A stretch of DNA of 64,000 nucleotides from Celeribacter marinus (GTDB lineage Bacteria; Pseudomonadota; Alphaproteobacteria; Rhodobacterales; Rhodobacteraceae), in contig NZ_CP012023.1 of the NCBI RefSeq assembly GCF_001308265.1, forward strand, positions 634,932 through 698,931, given 5' to 3'. The translations under genes were made by a program, and so were the position numbers. The notes beneath the pieces are model-generated. The model was not told the origin of the DNA, did no database searches, and saw only the letters and a program-made list of their open reading frames with translations. This document shows positions 1-10,151 of this stretch, piece by piece (the first letter of the stretch is position 1; the number at the start of each line of letters is the position of its first letter).

Positions 1-990
1 ATCACCCCCGACGAGGCCCGTGTTGAGGAGTTCAACCTCAAACAGATGTGGCGCTCGCCCAACGGCACGATCCGCAACATCATCGGCGGGACAATTTTTC
101 GCCAACCGATCATCTGTAAAAACGTGCCGCGCCTTGTGCCCGGATGGACCAAACCGATTGTTGTGGGGCGTCATGCCTACGGCGACCAATATAAAGCCTC
201 CGATTTCACATTCCCCTCTGCGGGCAAATTGACGATGAAATTCGAGGGCGCGGACGGGACGATTATTGAACGCGAAGTGTTCGATGCGCCCTCCGCCGGT
301 GTCTATCAGGCGATGTATAACCTTGACGCGTCGATCTACGACTTTGCGCGCTCGTCGCTCACATACGGCCTCAACCTCGGGTGGCCTGTCTACCTGTCGA
401 CCAAAAACACCATCCTCAAGGCCTATGACGGTCGTTTCAAAGACATCTTTGAAGAGGTCTACGAGGCTGAATTTGCACAAAAATACAAAGACGCAGGCAT
501 CTGGTACGAACACCGCTTGATCGACGATATGGTCGCCTGTGCGCTCAAATGGTCGGGCGGCTTTGTGTGGGCGTGCAAAAACTATGACGGTGACGTGCAA
601 TCCGACACCGTGGCACAGGGCTTTGGCAGCTTGGGCATGATGACCTCGCAACTGTTGACCCCAGACGGCAAAATCGTTGAGGCCGAAGCGGCCCACGGCA
701 CCGTGACGCGCCACTACCGCCAACACCAAGCGGGAGAGGCCACATCGACCAACTCCATCGCGTCGATCTACGCATGGACGGGCGGGTTGAAACACCGCGC
801 CAAATTGGACAGCAACGAACAGTTGATGCGCTTTGCCACCACGCTCGAAAAGGTGATCGTAGACACGGTCGAGAGCGGCCACATGACCAAAGACCTCGCC
901 TTGCTTGTCGGCCCCGATCAAGGATGGCTGACAACGATGGGCTTTTTGGAGAAGATCGATCAAAATCTGAATAAGGCGCTGGTGGGCTAG
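1..990 (+). CDS. icd: NADP-dependent isocitrate dehydrogenase (3' part)
   Basis: This is the C-terminal 329 residues of isocitrate dehydrogenase, which decarboxylates isocitrate to 2-oxoglutarate in the TCA cycle. The reading frame is open from base 1, so the gene begins outside the window; about 75 N-terminal residues are missing if the usual length near 404 applies. Visible family motifs are [11 protein letters not shown] (substrate and metal region), [10 protein letters not shown], and [11 protein letters not shown] near the cofactor site. The motifs fit the eukaryotic-like NADP-dependent class typical of alphaproteobacteria. A strong hairpin terminator follows 40 bases after the stop, so the gene probably ends its transcript. 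Confidence 0.95.
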   Translation: MTPDEARVEEFNLKQMWRSPNGTIRNIIGGTIFRQPIICKNVPRLVPGWTKPIVVGRHAYGDQYKASDFTFPSAGKLTMKFEGADGTIIEREVFDAPSAGVYQAMYNLDASIYDFARSSLTYGLNLGWPVYLSTKNTILKAYDGRFKDIFEEVYEAEFAQKYKDAGIWYEHRLIDDMVACALKWSGGFVWACKNYDGDVQSDTVAQGFGSLGMMTSQLLTPDGKIVEAEAAHGTVTRHYRQHQAGEATSTNSIASIYAWTGGLKHRAKLDSNEQLMRFATTLEKVIVDTVESGHMTKDLALLVGPDQGWLTTMGFLEKIDQNLNKALVG

Positions 991-1029
991 ATTGGCCGCA
1001 ATATGACCAGACCGACACAAGAACAGACC

Positions 1030-1058
1030 AAAGGCCACCCAGACACGGGTGGCCTTTT
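1030..1058 (+). terminator. Rho-independent terminator after icd
   Basis: An 11-bp perfect stem (AAAGGCCACCC paired with GGGTGGCCTTT) closes a 6-base loop and ends in a T run. It lies 40 bases after the icd stop. Confidence 0.85.
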
Positions 1059-1150
1059 CGTTTGGACCTGTACAACCAAGCCCGCTATACAAAGCTTGAC
1101 GCGATCCAATCCGGAGCGTCCGTTGACCCATACTCAGGAACACCAAAGAC

Positions 1151-1726
1151 ATGACATACACGCGCTTTTCCCTTTCCTTACTTGCACTTGTCCTCACCAC
1201 CTCACCCGCTTTGGCGCATTTGCCCGCGGGTGAACACGGATCGTTTCTTGCGGGGGCGTCCCATCCGTTGTTCGGGTTGGACCACGTGATCGCCATGCTT
1301 GCCGTTGGCGTCTGGGCGCTGCAAATCGGCGGGCGCGGCATTTGGGCGGTGCCTGCGGGCTTTGTCGGCGCGATGGCCCTTGGCTATATCGCGGCGGGCT
1401 TTGGCGCACCTCTGCCCTTGGTCGAGCCAATGATCTTGGCCTCCTCCATCGTGTTCGGGATTGTGGTGCTCCTCGCGCTGCGCCCCACCGCGTGGATCGG
1501 CATTGCTGTGGCGGCGTTTTTCGGACTGTTCCACGGCCATGCCCACGGGGCCGAGCTTGGTGATGCGCAGGCGCTGACCTTTGGGATTGGCTTTATCGTC
1601 GTCACCGCCGCCCTGCACGCCCTCGGCATTGTCATGGCGCAGTTCATGGCCCGTGCGCATCCGCTTGCCCCGCGCTTTTTAGGGGCCGCAAGTGCTGCGC
1701 TTGGCCTGTCGCTCGTGCTGTCGTAA
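1151..1726 (+). CDS. HupE/UreJ family membrane protein
   Basis: This 191-residue protein belongs by appearance to the HupE/UreJ family, members of which accompany nickel enzymes (hydrogenase, urease) and are thought to move nickel or a related metal. Residues 1-21 form a signal peptide ending in ALA. The family signatures HPLFGLDHVIAML and FFGLFHGHAHGAEL give a conserved cluster of histidines and acidic residues; about six hydrophobic segments follow the signal peptide. No hydrogenase, urease or cobalamin genes are visible nearby, so its metal and partner are open. Orphan copies of this family are common in roseobacters. Confidence 0.85.
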   Translation: MTYTRFSLSLLALVLTTSPALAHLPAGEHGSFLAGASHPLFGLDHVIAMLAVGVWALQIGGRGIWAVPAGFVGAMALGYIAAGFGAPLPLVEPMILASSIVFGIVVLLALRPTAWIGIAVAAFFGLFHGHAHGAELGDAQALTFGIGFIVVTAALHALGIVMAQFMARAHPLAPRFLGAASAALGLSLVLS

Positions 1727-1743
1727 ACGCCCGAACTCCAAAA

Positions 1744-1786
1744 CCCTGCGCCCCTGACACGAAAACCTCACGTCACGGGCGCAGGG
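1744..1786 (+). other. Long intergenic hairpin without T tract
   Basis: Two 15-base arms (1744-1758 and 1772-1786) pair at 14 of 15 positions around a 13-base loop. It lies 18 bases after the hupE-like stop and 40 bases before the first yitT start. No run of T follows, so it is not a classical intrinsic terminator. It could be an mRNA 3' stabiliser or a regulatory leader; this is undecided. Confidence 0.6.
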
Positions 1787-1826
1787 ATCGCTAGACAGGT
1801 CAATAGTGCTGCCCTAAGGTGGCGCT

Positions 1827-2450
1827 ATGCCCTCACCCATCCCCCTCCCCGTAGACCCGCCCAAACACACCGCACTCGAAGACCTGCAAGGGTTCTCGAT
1901 CAGCCTTGTGACCACCGCCATCGGCCTGAGCTTTATCACGCAGCTTGGCTTTATCACGGGACAAACTGCGGGTTTGGCATTGGTGATTTCCTACCTCACC
2001 GAATGGTCGTTTTCGTGGGTGTTCTGGCTGATCAACATCCCGTTCTATGCCCTTGCATGGGTGCAAATGGGGCGTGAGTTTACCCTAAAATCAATCGCTT
2101 GCGTGACGATCCTCTCGATCTTGATGGAGGTCGTCCCGAACTGGATGCAGTTTGCACACCTCAACCCGCTGTTTGGCATCGTGGCCTTTGGCGTGCTCAC
2201 GGGCTACGGCCTACTCGGCACCTTTCGCCACAAAGGATCGCTTGGCGGCTTGGGCGTGGTCGCACTTTATGCCCAAGACCGCTTTGGCATCCGCGCAGGA
2301 TTTGTCCAACTCGGTTTTGACGCGATTTTGTTCGGGGTCGCCTTTTTCCTCTTTGCCCCCGAGCGCGTGCTCTATTCGCTCCTCGGCGCGCTGATCCTCA
2401 ACGGGGTGATCGCGTTCAACCACCGCCGCGACCGCTATATCGCGCCCTAA
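1827..2450 (+). CDS. YitT family membrane protein, copy 1
   Basis: A 207-residue integral membrane protein with five or six hydrophobic segments and the YitT signature (GFITGQTAGLALVISY, FRHKGSLGGLGVVALY, NHRRDRYIA at the C-terminus). The family (formerly DUF161) is widespread but its transported substrate is not established. The ATG is preceded by AAGGTGG four bases upstream. The next gene is a clear paralogue in the same orientation, only 42 bases after this stop, so the two are probably co-transcribed and arose by tandem duplication. It lacks the C-terminal DUF2179 cytosolic domain found in Bacillus YitT. Confidence 0.85.
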   Translation: MPSPIPLPVDPPKHTALEDLQGFSISLVTTAIGLSFITQLGFITGQTAGLALVISYLTEWSFSWVFWLINIPFYALAWVQMGREFTLKSIACVTILSILMEVVPNWMQFAHLNPLFGIVAFGVLTGYGLLGTFRHKGSLGGLGVVALYAQDRFGIRAGFVQLGFDAILFGVAFFLFAPERVLYSLLGALILNGVIAFNHRRDRYIAP

Positions 2451-2492
2451 CGCCCCCTTGCCTTTTGCGCCGTTTGGGTATCCAAGGCGGTC

Positions 2493-3107
2493 ATGCAAAC
2501 ACCAGATCAAAAAACCGCCAATCACACTGTGTTCGAAGATGCCCAAGCCTTTGTCTATGGCACCGCCATGTGCGCCTTTGCCGTGGTGATGCTACGCGAT
2601 CTGGGATTCATCACGGGCCAAACGGCGGGTCTCGCCCTATTGATCTCTTACGTCCTAAAGGCGTCTTTTGGCTGGGTGTTCTTTGCCGTCAACCTGCCGT
2701 TTTACTGGTTTGGCTACAAACGCATGGGGATGAAATTCGTCCTCAAAACCTTTGCCTGTGTGGCGCTGATATCAGGGTTTTCCGAGCTATTCCCGCACCT
2801 CATCTCATTCGAGCGGGTCAACCCCGTCTTTGGTGCGGTGATGATCGGGTTTCTACAGGGCGCAGGCCTCATGGCCATCTTTCGCCACGGCGGATCACTT
2901 GGCGGGATCGGCATTTTGGCGCTCTACCTGCAAGACGCAACCAAGCTAAAGGCAGGCTATGTCCAACTGGGTTTTGACGTCATCTTGTTAGGTGTCGCGG
3001 CCTTGCTTTTGCCGCTCACATTGGTCGCCTATTCCCTTTTGGGCGCTGTGATCCTCAACCTCGTGATTGCCATAAACCACCGCCGCGACCGCTACATCGC
3101 GATGTAA
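2493..3107 (+). CDS. YitT family membrane protein, copy 2
   Basis: A 204-residue paralogue of the preceding gene. The two share GFITGQTAGLAL near residue 35, the FRHxGSLGGxGxxALYxQD segment, QLGFDxIL, and an almost identical C-terminus (NHRRDRYIA). Length and membrane topology match, with no C-terminal soluble domain. The start is an ATG preceded by AAGGCGG. The short gap to copy 1 and to the SMR gene downstream (36 bases) suggests one operon of small membrane transporters. The function is unknown; two copies may form a heteromer or serve different substrates. Confidence 0.85.
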   Translation: MQTPDQKTANHTVFEDAQAFVYGTAMCAFAVVMLRDLGFITGQTAGLALLISYVLKASFGWVFFAVNLPFYWFGYKRMGMKFVLKTFACVALISGFSELFPHLISFERVNPVFGAVMIGFLQGAGLMAIFRHGGSLGGIGILALYLQDATKLKAGYVQLGFDVILLGVAALLLPLTLVAYSLLGAVILNLVIAINHRRDRYIAM

Positions 3108-3143
3108 CCCCCGATACCCAAACGAACTTGTACGGGACACCAT

Positions 3144-3473
3144 ATGCAATACATCTTTCTCGTTCTTGCTATCGTCTTTGAAGTCATTGGCACAACGGCC
3201 ATGGCCGCCTCACAGCAGTTCACCAAAATCGTACCTGTCGTCATCTTGGTTGTGTCCTACGGCTTGGCATTCTACTTTCTCTCGGTCACCCTTAAAACAC
3301 TCCCCGTGGGTATCGCGTATGCGATGTGGTCGGGACTGGGCATCGTATTTATCTCTTTGGTCGGATATGTCGCCATCGGCCAGAAACTCGACTTTGCCGC
3401 CGTGATCGGCATGAGCATGATCATCGGTGGCGTCATCGTGATCCAACTTTTTTCCAAATCCGCTGGCCACTGA
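3144..3473 (+). CDS. Small multidrug resistance (SMR) family transporter
   Basis: A 109-residue, four-helix transporter of the EmrE/Qac type. The essential membrane glutamate of TM1 is at residue 13 (AIVFEVIGTTAM), and the segments AYAMWSGLGIVFISLVG (TM3) and IIGGVIVIQLFSKS (TM4) are characteristic. Family members exchange cationic lipophilic compounds or guanidinium for protons and work as antiparallel dimers. The sequence looks closer to EmrE-like exporters than to the guanidinium exporter (Gdx) group because of GLGIV and the TM4 sequence, but substrate is not proven. It is probably the last gene of the YitT operon; a GC-rich hairpin region follows. Confidence 0.9.
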   Translation: MQYIFLVLAIVFEVIGTTAMAASQQFTKIVPVVILVVSYGLAFYFLSVTLKTLPVGIAYAMWSGLGIVFISLVGYVAIGQKLDFAAVIGMSMIIGGVIVIQLFSKSAGH

Positions 3474-3492
3474 GCGCGACAATCCGCAACAA

Positions 3493-3528
3493 GGCAAAAG
3501 ATCGGCCTTTTGTGCTGGCCTTTTGCCC
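3493..3528 (+). terminator. Possible terminator after the SMR gene
   Basis: GGCAAAAG and CTTTTGCC form outer arms around an inner GGCC-containing loop, 20 bases after the SMR stop. The stem is imperfect and only a short T run is present within the 3' arm, so this is a moderate call. Confidence 0.45.
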
Positions 3529-3603
3529 CGCTAAGCGTTACGGCCCTCCCAAACGAGTAACGCACGCAGCGCTGCGTGCCCCGAACGCACGGATATAAAC
3601 CCA

Positions 3604-5421
3604 ATGGATCTTCGCAATATTGCTATCATCGCTCACGTTGACCACGGCAAGACGACGCTTGTGGACGAGCTTCTCAAACAATCCGGCACCTACCGTGCCA
3701 ACCAAGCCACCACTGAGCGGGCTATGGACAGCAACGATCTGGAGCGTGAGCGCGGGATCACCATCCTCGCCAAGGCGACATCGGTTGAATACAAAGGCCA
3801 CCGCATCAACATCGTTGATACGCCTGGTCACGCCGATTTTGGCGGCGAAGTGGAGCGCATTTTGTCCATGGTTGACGGTGTTGTCCTCTTGGTCGATGCC
3901 GCAGAAGGCCCGATGCCCCAGACCAAATTTGTGACCTCCAAAGCACTCGCTCTTGGCCTGCGTCCTATCGTTGTGCTCAACAAAGTCGACAAACCCGATG
4001 CCGAGCCTGACCGTGCCCTCGACGAATGCTTTGATCTGTTCGCCTCGCTCGACGCCGACGAAGATCAGCTTGATTTCCCCCACCTCTACGCCTCTGGCCG
4101 TAACGGGTGGTGTGACACCGAACTCAACGGCCCGCGCAAAGATCTCGATGCGCTGTTCAACCTTGTGCTGAACCACGTGCCTGCGCCAAAGCAGCTCAAA
4201 AAGCAAAACGAGCCGTTCACAATGCTTGCAACCACCCTTGGTGCCGATCCGTTCTTGGGTCGTTTGCTCACAGGTCGTGTTGAAACAGGGACGCTCAAAA
4301 CTGGCGCGACTATTCAGGCGCTGACCCGCAACGGCCAAAAGATCGAGCAGTTTCAGGTTAAGAAAATTCAGGCCTTCCGCGGTCTGGCAATGCAAGACAT
4401 CTCTGAGGCTATCGCGGGCGACATCGTATCCGTTGCCGGCATGTCCAAGGCGACTGTGTCCGACACGCTGTGCGCCCTCGAGATTGACACCCCTCTCGAA
4501 GCACAACCCATTGATCCGCCAACGATCACCGTAACGTTTGGCATCAACGACAGCCCGCTTGCAGGTCGTGATGGTAAAAAAGTTCAGTCGCGCGTTATCC
4601 GTGACCGCCTGATGAAAGAAGCCGAAGTGAACGTGGCGATCAAAGTCACAGACACCCCCGGTGGCGAAGCGTTTGAAGTTGCCGGTCGCGGCGAATTGCA
4701 GATGGGCGTGCTCATCGAGAACATGCGCCGCGAAGGGTTCGAGCTTTCGATCTCCCGCCCACAGGTTCTGATCCGTGAAATCGACGGCGTGAAAATGGAG
4801 CCGATCGAGGAAGTCACAATCGACGTCGATGACGAATACTCCGGTGCCGTGATCGAAAAACTGACAGGAACCCGCAAGGGCGAAATGACAGAAATGAAAC
4901 AACAAAACGGCAAGACACGCATCATTGCCAACGTCCCCTCGCGTGGCCTGATCGGCTACCACGGTGAGTTCCTCACCGATACGCGTGGCACGGGCGTTCT
5001 GAACCGCGTGTTCCATGAATGGGCCCCACATAAAGGTCACATTCCGGGCCGCCGTCAGGGCGTTTTGATCTCCATGGATGCCGGCAAAGCCGTATCTTAC
5101 GCACTGTGGAAACTCGAGGATCGTGGTCACTTCTTTATCGGTGCGCAGGAAGATGTCTACCAAGGCATGGTCATTGGCGAGCACACCCGTGAGAACGATC
5201 TCGAAGTGAACCCGCTCAAAGGTAAACAGCTCACCAACGTGCGCGCCTCGGGTACAGATGACGCGGTGCGTCTGACCACACCTGTGACGCTGACCTTGGA
5301 GCAAGCGATTGCCTATATCGACGACGACGAGTTGGTCGAAGTGACGCCAAACGCGATCCGTTTGCGCAAACGCTACCTTGACCCGCACGAGCGCAAGCGT
5401 CACGCCCGCTCCGCGCAGTAA
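3604..5421 (+). CDS. typA: Translational GTPase TypA/BipA
   Basis: A 605-residue ribosome-associated GTPase that assists 50S assembly and stress or cold growth. The G1 P-loop [15 protein letters not shown] is at the N-terminus, followed by the switch I region [11 protein letters not shown]3 [14 protein letters not shown] and G4 NKVDK. The middle and C-terminal parts carry the TypA-specific segments [19 protein letters not shown] and [17 protein letters not shown] (the domain that contacts the A-site tRNA region). Length matches the family. The gene stands alone, between the SMR gene and a bidirectional terminator shared with the converging enolase-superfamily gene. Confidence 0.97.
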   Translation: MDLRNIAIIAHVDHGKTTLVDELLKQSGTYRANQATTERAMDSNDLERERGITILAKATSVEYKGHRINIVDTPGHADFGGEVERILSMVDGVVLLVDAAEGPMPQTKFVTSKALALGLRPIVVLNKVDKPDAEPDRALDECFDLFASLDADEDQLDFPHLYASGRNGWCDTELNGPRKDLDALFNLVLNHVPAPKQLKKQNEPFTMLATTLGADPFLGRLLTGRVETGTLKTGATIQALTRNGQKIEQFQVKKIQAFRGLAMQDISEAIAGDIVSVAGMSKATVSDTLCALEIDTPLEAQPIDPPTITVTFGINDSPLAGRDGKKVQSRVIRDRLMKEAEVNVAIKVTDTPGGEAFEVAGRGELQMGVLIENMRREGFELSISRPQVLIREIDGVKMEPIEEVTIDVDDEYSGAVIEKLTGTRKGEMTEMKQQNGKTRIIANVPSRGLIGYHGEFLTDTRGTGVLNRVFHEWAPHKGHIPGRRQGVLISMDAGKAVSYALWKLEDRGHFFIGAQEDVYQGMVIGEHTRENDLEVNPLKGKQLTNVRASGTDDAVRLTTPVTLTLEQAIAYIDDDELVEVTPNAIRLRKRYLDPHERKRHARSAQ

Positions 5422-5441
5422 GCAGCGCCCACTAGACTGAC

Positions 5442-5474
5442 AAAAGGCGGCTCCCACATCGGAGGCCGCCTTTT
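5442..5474. terminator. Bidirectional terminator between typA and the MR/MLE-family gene
   Basis: AAAAGGCGGC and GCCGCCTTTT pair as outer arms with further TCC/GGA pairing inside and a single bulge. Both strands end in a T run, so it can serve typA (+) and the converging gene (-). Confidence 0.85.
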
Positions 5475-5498
5475 CATATGGCATATCGTCAATTGGGC

Positions 5499-6590
5499 TT
5501 ACTTTGGATCGTGGCTCTGTTCCAACATGTCCCAGTCGAACACAACCCCCGTCCCCGCCGTATCCGCCGCCACTGCGCGATGGTTTTCGACCACCAAGGG
5601 CCGAGTGGTGTAGCGATCAATCGGGAAGGAATGCACCTCGATCCAGCCCGCATTGGGCTGTGCGCTGACCAGACCTACATGCAACTCCTGCATCCCGTGC
5701 GAACACACCGGAATGCCACGCACGGCCGCCGCACGCGCAACTGACAACCACCCTGTAATACCACCGCAATTGGAGGCATCGGGTTGAATGTAGCTCAATT
5801 TAGAATGAGCAAAGGCGCGGCGAAACTCATGGATCGTGTGCAGGTTCTCACCCATGGCCAAGGGCACGGATGTGGCGTCTGCGACCACAGCGTATCCTTC
5901 AAAATCGTCGGGATCGATCGGCTCCTCAAACCACGTAATATCAAAGGGTTCCATCGCCTTGGACAGGGCAATCGCGGCCTCAACCGACAGTGAATAATTG
6001 GCGTCGACCATAAACGTTACATCGGGACCGATTGCCTCACGCACCGCTTTGATACGGGCGATATCCTCGTCATGGGACCGACCCAGTTTGATCTTCACCC
6101 CGTCAAATCCACGCGTCACGTAGCCTTTGACGCTCTCGAGCAACTTGGCCTCGGTGTAGCCAAGGTCGATGCCACCGCAATAGGCTCGACAGGTGCGATC
6201 CGCTCCCCCCGTCATGCGCCACAACGGCGCATCCTCGCGCTTGCCACGCAGATCCCAAAGCGCAATATCAATCGCAGACATCGCAAAAGACGCGATACCG
6301 CCCCGCGCCACATAGTGGACGTGCCACTGCATATCGTCATAAATGGCGGCAATGTCGCGTGCATCCTGCCCGATGAGCCAGTCGCAAAAATCATAGGTTA
6401 ACATGGCCAAAATCGCCTGACCACCTTTGCCGCCGGTGTAGGTGTAGCCCGTGCCCGTCAGACCGTCCTCGGTCGTGATCGTCACCGTGATCACCTCAAA
6501 ATGCGTGTGATCACCATGTTTGGCATCAACCAACACCTCGTCTAACGGAATACGAAACAGGCGCGGCGTGACGGTTTTAATCTTGGACAT
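5499..6590 (-). CDS. Mandelate racemase/muconate lactonizing enzyme family protein
   Basis: A 363-residue enolase-superfamily enzyme of the mandelate racemase subgroup, which abstracts the alpha-proton of a carboxylate, usually for sugar-acid dehydration or racemisation. The catalytic set is complete: K166-I-K168, metal ligands near D196, E222 and E248, and the general base H299 in SHGMQE. The N-terminal capping domain spans about residues 1-125. I start it at the ATG at 6590 because GGAGGAG lies eight bases before it; an in-frame start at 6620 lacks such a site. Substrate cannot be read from sequence; an acid-sugar dehydratase role is plausible. It may be co-transcribed from the DUF1330 genes upstream. 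Confidence 0.85.
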   Translation of the reverse strand: MSKIKTVTPRLFRIPLDEVLVDAKHGDHTHFEVITVTITTEDGLTGTGYTYTGGKGGQAILAMLTYDFCDWLIGQDARDIAAIYDDMQWHVHYVARGGIASFAMSAIDIALWDLRGKREDAPLWRMTGGADRTCRAYCGGIDLGYTEAKLLESVKGYVTRGFDGVKIKLGRSHDEDIARIKAVREAIGPDVTFMVDANYSLSVEAAIALSKAMEPFDITWFEEPIDPDDFEGYAVVADATSVPLAMGENLHTIHEFRRAFAHSKLSYIQPDASNCGGITGWLSVARAAAVRGIPVCSHGMQELHVGLVSAQPNAGWIEVHSFPIDRYTTRPLVVENHRAVAADTAGTGVVFDWDMLEQSHDPK

Positions 6591-6657
6591 GTGTGTATCT
6601 CCTCCCGCGCAAGAGTTCACAACACGCGGGGGAGCATTGTCCAGCCGTAATTCTTGG

Positions 6658-6945
6658 CTATTCGGTTATCTCAACCACAACCAATTCACGCTCCGAGCTG
6701 TCCTTGGCAAAGGCAAGCGCCTCTTGGTACTCAGGGCTTTCGTAACAGGCCACAGCCGCCTCGACACTGTCAAAGCGGATCACCACATTGCGCGGGCGGT
6801 CTTTGCCCTCGAGTTGGACATGACGCGCGCCACGCGCGATGAACGCGCCGCCATGCTTGGCAATCGCTGGCCCCGCCAGTTTGGCATATTTTGCATACTC
6901 GTCTTCATGCGTCACAGACACATGCGTAATCCAAAGCGCAGCCAT
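6658..6945 (-). CDS. DUF1330 family protein, copy 1
   Basis: A 95-residue alpha/beta-barrel (ferredoxin-like fold) protein of the DUF1330 family. It shows the typical order: [24 protein letters not shown] at the N-terminus, a central GG plus V-E-G segment, [23 protein letters not shown], and a C-terminal strand. The family has no agreed reaction. The ATG is preceded by AGGAG ten bases upstream. A second DUF1330 gene lies directly upstream on the same strand, 78 bases away; the two differ enough to suggest old duplication or separate acquisition. Confidence 0.85.
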   Translation of the reverse strand: MAALWITHVSVTHEDEYAKYAKLAGPAIAKHGGAFIARGARHVQLEGKDRPRNVVIRFDSVEAAVACYESPEYQEALAFAKDSSERELVVVEITE

Positions 6946-7023
6946 ATCAGGTCTCCTTTTCGCCGTGTGCGGCGGTATCCTATGGGCCTCATCAAAACCC
7001 GTTTGTAATCATTATGTAGAGCG

Positions 7024-7341
7024 CTACGTTCCATCCGACCCAAAGAGTTCAGGAAGATCCTCACCCTCGACCATCACCACATCCCGAGTGGCCGAGCGCA
7101 TGGAAAGGGGCAAAATCTCTTGGTATTCATCACACATGTAGCAGGCATCGGCCGCCGCTTTGTCTGGAAAAACCAAGATCGTGTGGAACTTTGGCCCCTT
7201 GCCCTGCACGTACTGCCCCACCGTGCCCTTGACAAGGACACGGCCGCCATACGCAAGCAAGATCTCCTCCGCACGTTGCGCGTAAGTGCGATAGGTCACA
7301 AAGTCGACGACATCCGTATGAGCGATCACATAAAACGCCAT
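7024..7341 (-). CDS. DUF1330 family protein, copy 2
   Basis: A 105-residue DUF1330 protein. The sequence reads VIAHTDVVDFVTYRTYAQRA, then GGRVLVKG, then ILVFPDKAAADACYMCDEYQEI, which is the family pattern. It contains an unusual YMCDEY where copy 1 has YESPEY. It starts only seven bases after the alaS stop, so it is probably translated from the alaS transcript. Function is unknown, and the link to alanyl-tRNA synthetase is only positional. Confidence 0.85.
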   Translation of the reverse strand: MAFYVIAHTDVVDFVTYRTYAQRAEEILLAYGGRVLVKGTVGQYVQGKGPKFHTILVFPDKAAADACYMCDEYQEILPLSMRSATRDVVMVEGEDLPELFGSDGT

Positions 7342-7348
7342 AGGTTTG

Positions 7349-10003
7349 TTATCCCTTCAGCACGGCCTCAGCCGCTGCAATTGCAGCCTGAGCACCGGAA
7401 AAATCCTTGCCGCCCCCTTGGGCCATATCCGCGCGACCACCGCCGCCCTTGCCGCCCACTTTGGCAACTGCCGCTTTGAGCACGTCAACGGCGGACACGG
7501 TTTGCGTCAAATCATCGGTCACACCACAGGCCACCGCGACCTTACCATCATCATCCGCGATCAAGAGGATCACACCGGAGCCAAGGTTGTTTTTGTGCGC
7601 ATCGATCAAGCCACGTAGATCTTTGCCAGACACGCCGTCCAACGCTTGGGCGAGGAACGCGATGCCGTTCACAGTGATCGCCTCAACCGCGCCACCTGAT
7701 GCGCCGCCGCTCATGGCGATCTGTTGGCGCAGGTTTGCGACCTCTTGCTCGAGCTTTTTCCGCTCGTCAGACAGCGCTTTGACACGGTCGACAACTTCGC
7801 CCACAGGGGCCTTTAGCACGGCTGCGACCTCATCGGCGCGACCGGCCGCTTGTGCCATATACTCAATCGCCGCCTGACCTGTGAGCGCCTCAATGCGGCG
7901 CACGCCCGCAGACGATGCACTGTCGCCCGTGATCACACAGACACCGATGTCGCCCGTGCGCGCCACATGCGTGCCTCCGCACAGCTCGAGCGAATAGGTT
8001 TTGCCGTCCGACCCTTTGCCAGTATCCGCGCGCCCCATAGAGACAACGCGTACTTCGTCGCCGTATTTCTCGCCAAACAGCGCCTGAGCGCCAATCGCGC
8101 GCGCATCATCAGGGGTCATAAGGCGGGTCTCAACCGGCGTGTTTTGACGGATAAACGCGTTCACATCAGCCTCAACAGTGGCCAGTTCCGCAGCACTCAA
8201 AGCCTTGCCATGGGAGAAATCGAACCGCAAACGATCGGGCGCATTGAGCGATCCGCGTTGCGCCACATGATCGCCAAGCGTGACGCGAAGCGCCTCGTGC
8301 AACAGGTGCGTGGCCGAATGGTTGGCCCGAATGGCAGAGCGGCGCGTGTGATCGACCTCAAGCACAGCCGGTTCACCCACGTTGATGGCCCCCGAAACAA
8401 CCTCAGCGATGTGAATGAACACACCCGCGACCTTTTTGGTGTCAGTGACTTTTGCAACGTTGTCGTCGACACGGATCACGCCCATGTCGCCAACCTGTCC
8501 ACCGCTTTCGCCGTAAAATGGCGTCTGGTTGACGACGATTTGCACCGTATCGCCCGCCTTTGCGGTCTGGACCCGTGCGCCGTCTTTTACGAGTGCGACG
8601 ATCTCGCCCTCGGCCTTTTCGGTCTCGTAGCCCAGGAATTCGCTCACGCCTTTGTCTTCGGCGACATCGTACCAAACGGTTGCATCCGCAGTTTCACCCG
8701 ATCCGGCCCATGCCGCGCGCGCCTTGGCTTTTTGCTCAGCCATAGCGACATCAAACCCGTCCGTGTCGACCTCACGGCCTTTTTCACGCAATGCATCTTG
8801 CGTCAGATCAAGGGGAAATCCAAACGTGTCGTAAAGTTTAAACGCGGCGGCACCCGCAAGTTTTTCACCCTCACCCAAACCGTCCAACTCGTCATCGAGC
8901 AATTTCAAGCCACGCTCAAGTGTCTGTTTGAAACGGGTTTCCTCAAGGCGGAGCGTTTCCTCAATCATGGCTTGGCCCTGACGCAATTCGGGATAGGCAT
9001 CGCCCATTTGACGCACCAATTCCGGCACAAGGCTATGCATGACCGGATCTTTCGCCCCAAGCAGATGCGCGTGACGCATGGCGCGGCGCATAATGCGGCG
9101 CAACACGTAGCCGCGCCCCTCATTGGACGGCATAACGCCATCGGCGATCAGAAACGATGTCGAGCGCAAGTGGTCGGCGATCACACGGTGATGCACGTTT
9201 TTGTCGCCAAACGGATCGACGGACGTGGCGTGCGCAGACGCCTCAATCAGCGCTTTCATCAGGTCGGTGTCATAGTTGTCGTGCGAACCTTGCAATAACG
9301 CCGCGATCCGCTCTAGCCCCATGCCCGTATCAATGGATTGCATATCCAGATCAGTCATAGACCCGTCCGCAAAGCGTTCATTTTGCATGAACACCACGTT
9401 CCAGATCTCGATGAAGCGGTCGCCATCCTCGTCGGGGGAGCCGGGAGGGCCGCCCCAGATGTGGTCGCCGTGGTCGTAAAAAATCTCGGTGCACGGACCG
9501 CACGGCCCCGTGTCGCCCATCTGCCAAAAATTGTCAGAGGTGGCGATACGGATAATGCGTTCTTCGGGCACACCGACCTTTTTCCAGATATTAAAGGCTT
9601 CGTCATCGGTGTGGTAGACGGTGACGTAGAGTTTGTCTTTTGGGATGGCGAATTCGCCGGTGATCAATTCCCATGCAAACCGGATAGCATCATCTTTGAA
9701 ATAGTCGCCAAACGAAAAGTTGCCGAGCATTTCAAAGAATGTGTGGTGGCGCGCGGTGTAGCCGACATTGTCGAGGTCATTGTGTTTGCCCCCTGCGCGC
9801 ACGCATTTTTGGGCCGATGTCGCCCGCACATAGTCGCGTTTTTCCAAGCCTGTGAAACAGTTTTTGAATTGAACCATGCCCGAGTTCGTAAACATCAAGG
9901 TGGGATCATTGCGCGGGACAAGCGATGAGCTGTCCACGACCTTATGGCCGTTGGTGTCAAAATAGTTCAGAAAGGTGGACCGGATATCGTTGACGCTTGG
10001 CAT
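7349..10003 (-). CDS. alaS: Alanyl-tRNA synthetase
   Basis: An 884-residue class II synthetase that charges tRNA-Ala and edits mischarged serine or glycine. The N-terminal catalytic core starts with [37 protein letters not shown] (motif 1-2 region), followed by the tRNA-recognition domain, the editing domain with the zinc-binding motif [12 protein letters not shown] and [13 protein letters not shown], and the glycine-rich C-Ala domain. Length is normal for the family. The gene lies downstream of recA, with about 150 bases and an imperfect hairpin between, an order common in Rhodobacterales. Confidence 0.97.
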   Translation of the reverse strand: MPSVNDIRSTFLNYFDTNGHKVVDSSSLVPRNDPTLMFTNSGMVQFKNCFTGLEKRDYVRATSAQKCVRAGGKHNDLDNVGYTARHHTFFEMLGNFSFGDYFKDDAIRFAWELITGEFAIPKDKLYVTVYHTDDEAFNIWKKVGVPEERIIRIATSDNFWQMGDTGPCGPCTEIFYDHGDHIWGGPPGSPDEDGDRFIEIWNVVFMQNERFADGSMTDLDMQSIDTGMGLERIAALLQGSHDNYDTDLMKALIEASAHATSVDPFGDKNVHHRVIADHLRSTSFLIADGVMPSNEGRGYVLRRIMRRAMRHAHLLGAKDPVMHSLVPELVRQMGDAYPELRQGQAMIEETLRLEETRFKQTLERGLKLLDDELDGLGEGEKLAGAAAFKLYDTFGFPLDLTQDALREKGREVDTDGFDVAMAEQKAKARAAWAGSGETADATVWYDVAEDKGVSEFLGYETEKAEGEIVALVKDGARVQTAKAGDTVQIVVNQTPFYGESGGQVGDMGVIRVDDNVAKVTDTKKVAGVFIHIAEVVSGAINVGEPAVLEVDHTRRSAIRANHSATHLLHEALRVTLGDHVAQRGSLNAPDRLRFDFSHGKALSAAELATVEADVNAFIRQNTPVETRLMTPDDARAIGAQALFGEKYGDEVRVVSMGRADTGKGSDGKTYSLELCGGTHVARTGDIGVCVITGDSASSAGVRRIEALTGQAAIEYMAQAAGRADEVAAVLKAPVGEVVDRVKALSDERKKLEQEVANLRQQIAMSGGASGGAVEAITVNGIAFLAQALDGVSGKDLRGLIDAHKNNLGSGVILLIADDDGKVAVACGVTDDLTQTVSAVDVLKAAVAKVGGKGGGGRADMAQGGGKDFSGAQAAIAAAEAVLKG

Positions 10004-10085
10004 GTCGGGGCTCTTGTTTTTGGGCTGGAATTGCTGTCCTTCGGGTGTATCGTCCCTTTCTCAGCCTGTCCATCACCCGCGCCAC

Positions 10086-10122
10086 GCAAAAGGGCCGAAA
10101 CACGATGGTTCCGACCCTTTTT
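10086..10122. terminator. Candidate terminator between recA and alaS
   Basis: AAAGGG pairs with CCCTTT around a partly mismatched inner stem (GCCGAA/TTCCGA), with T runs on both strands. It lies 30 bases after the recA stop. The mismatches make the call moderate. Confidence 0.5.
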
Positions 10123-10151
10123 CGATTGTTTTTATCTGTGGCGCGCCGCGT

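Noticed and set aside
3538..5484. A 648-codon open frame on the minus strand opposite typA
   Set aside because: It is antisense to a fully recognisable typA and its translation shows no family motifs; long antisense frames are expected from this codon usage.
7850..9298. A 482-codon open frame on the plus strand opposite alaS
   Set aside because: It is the shadow of alaS; no ribosome site and no recognisable protein.
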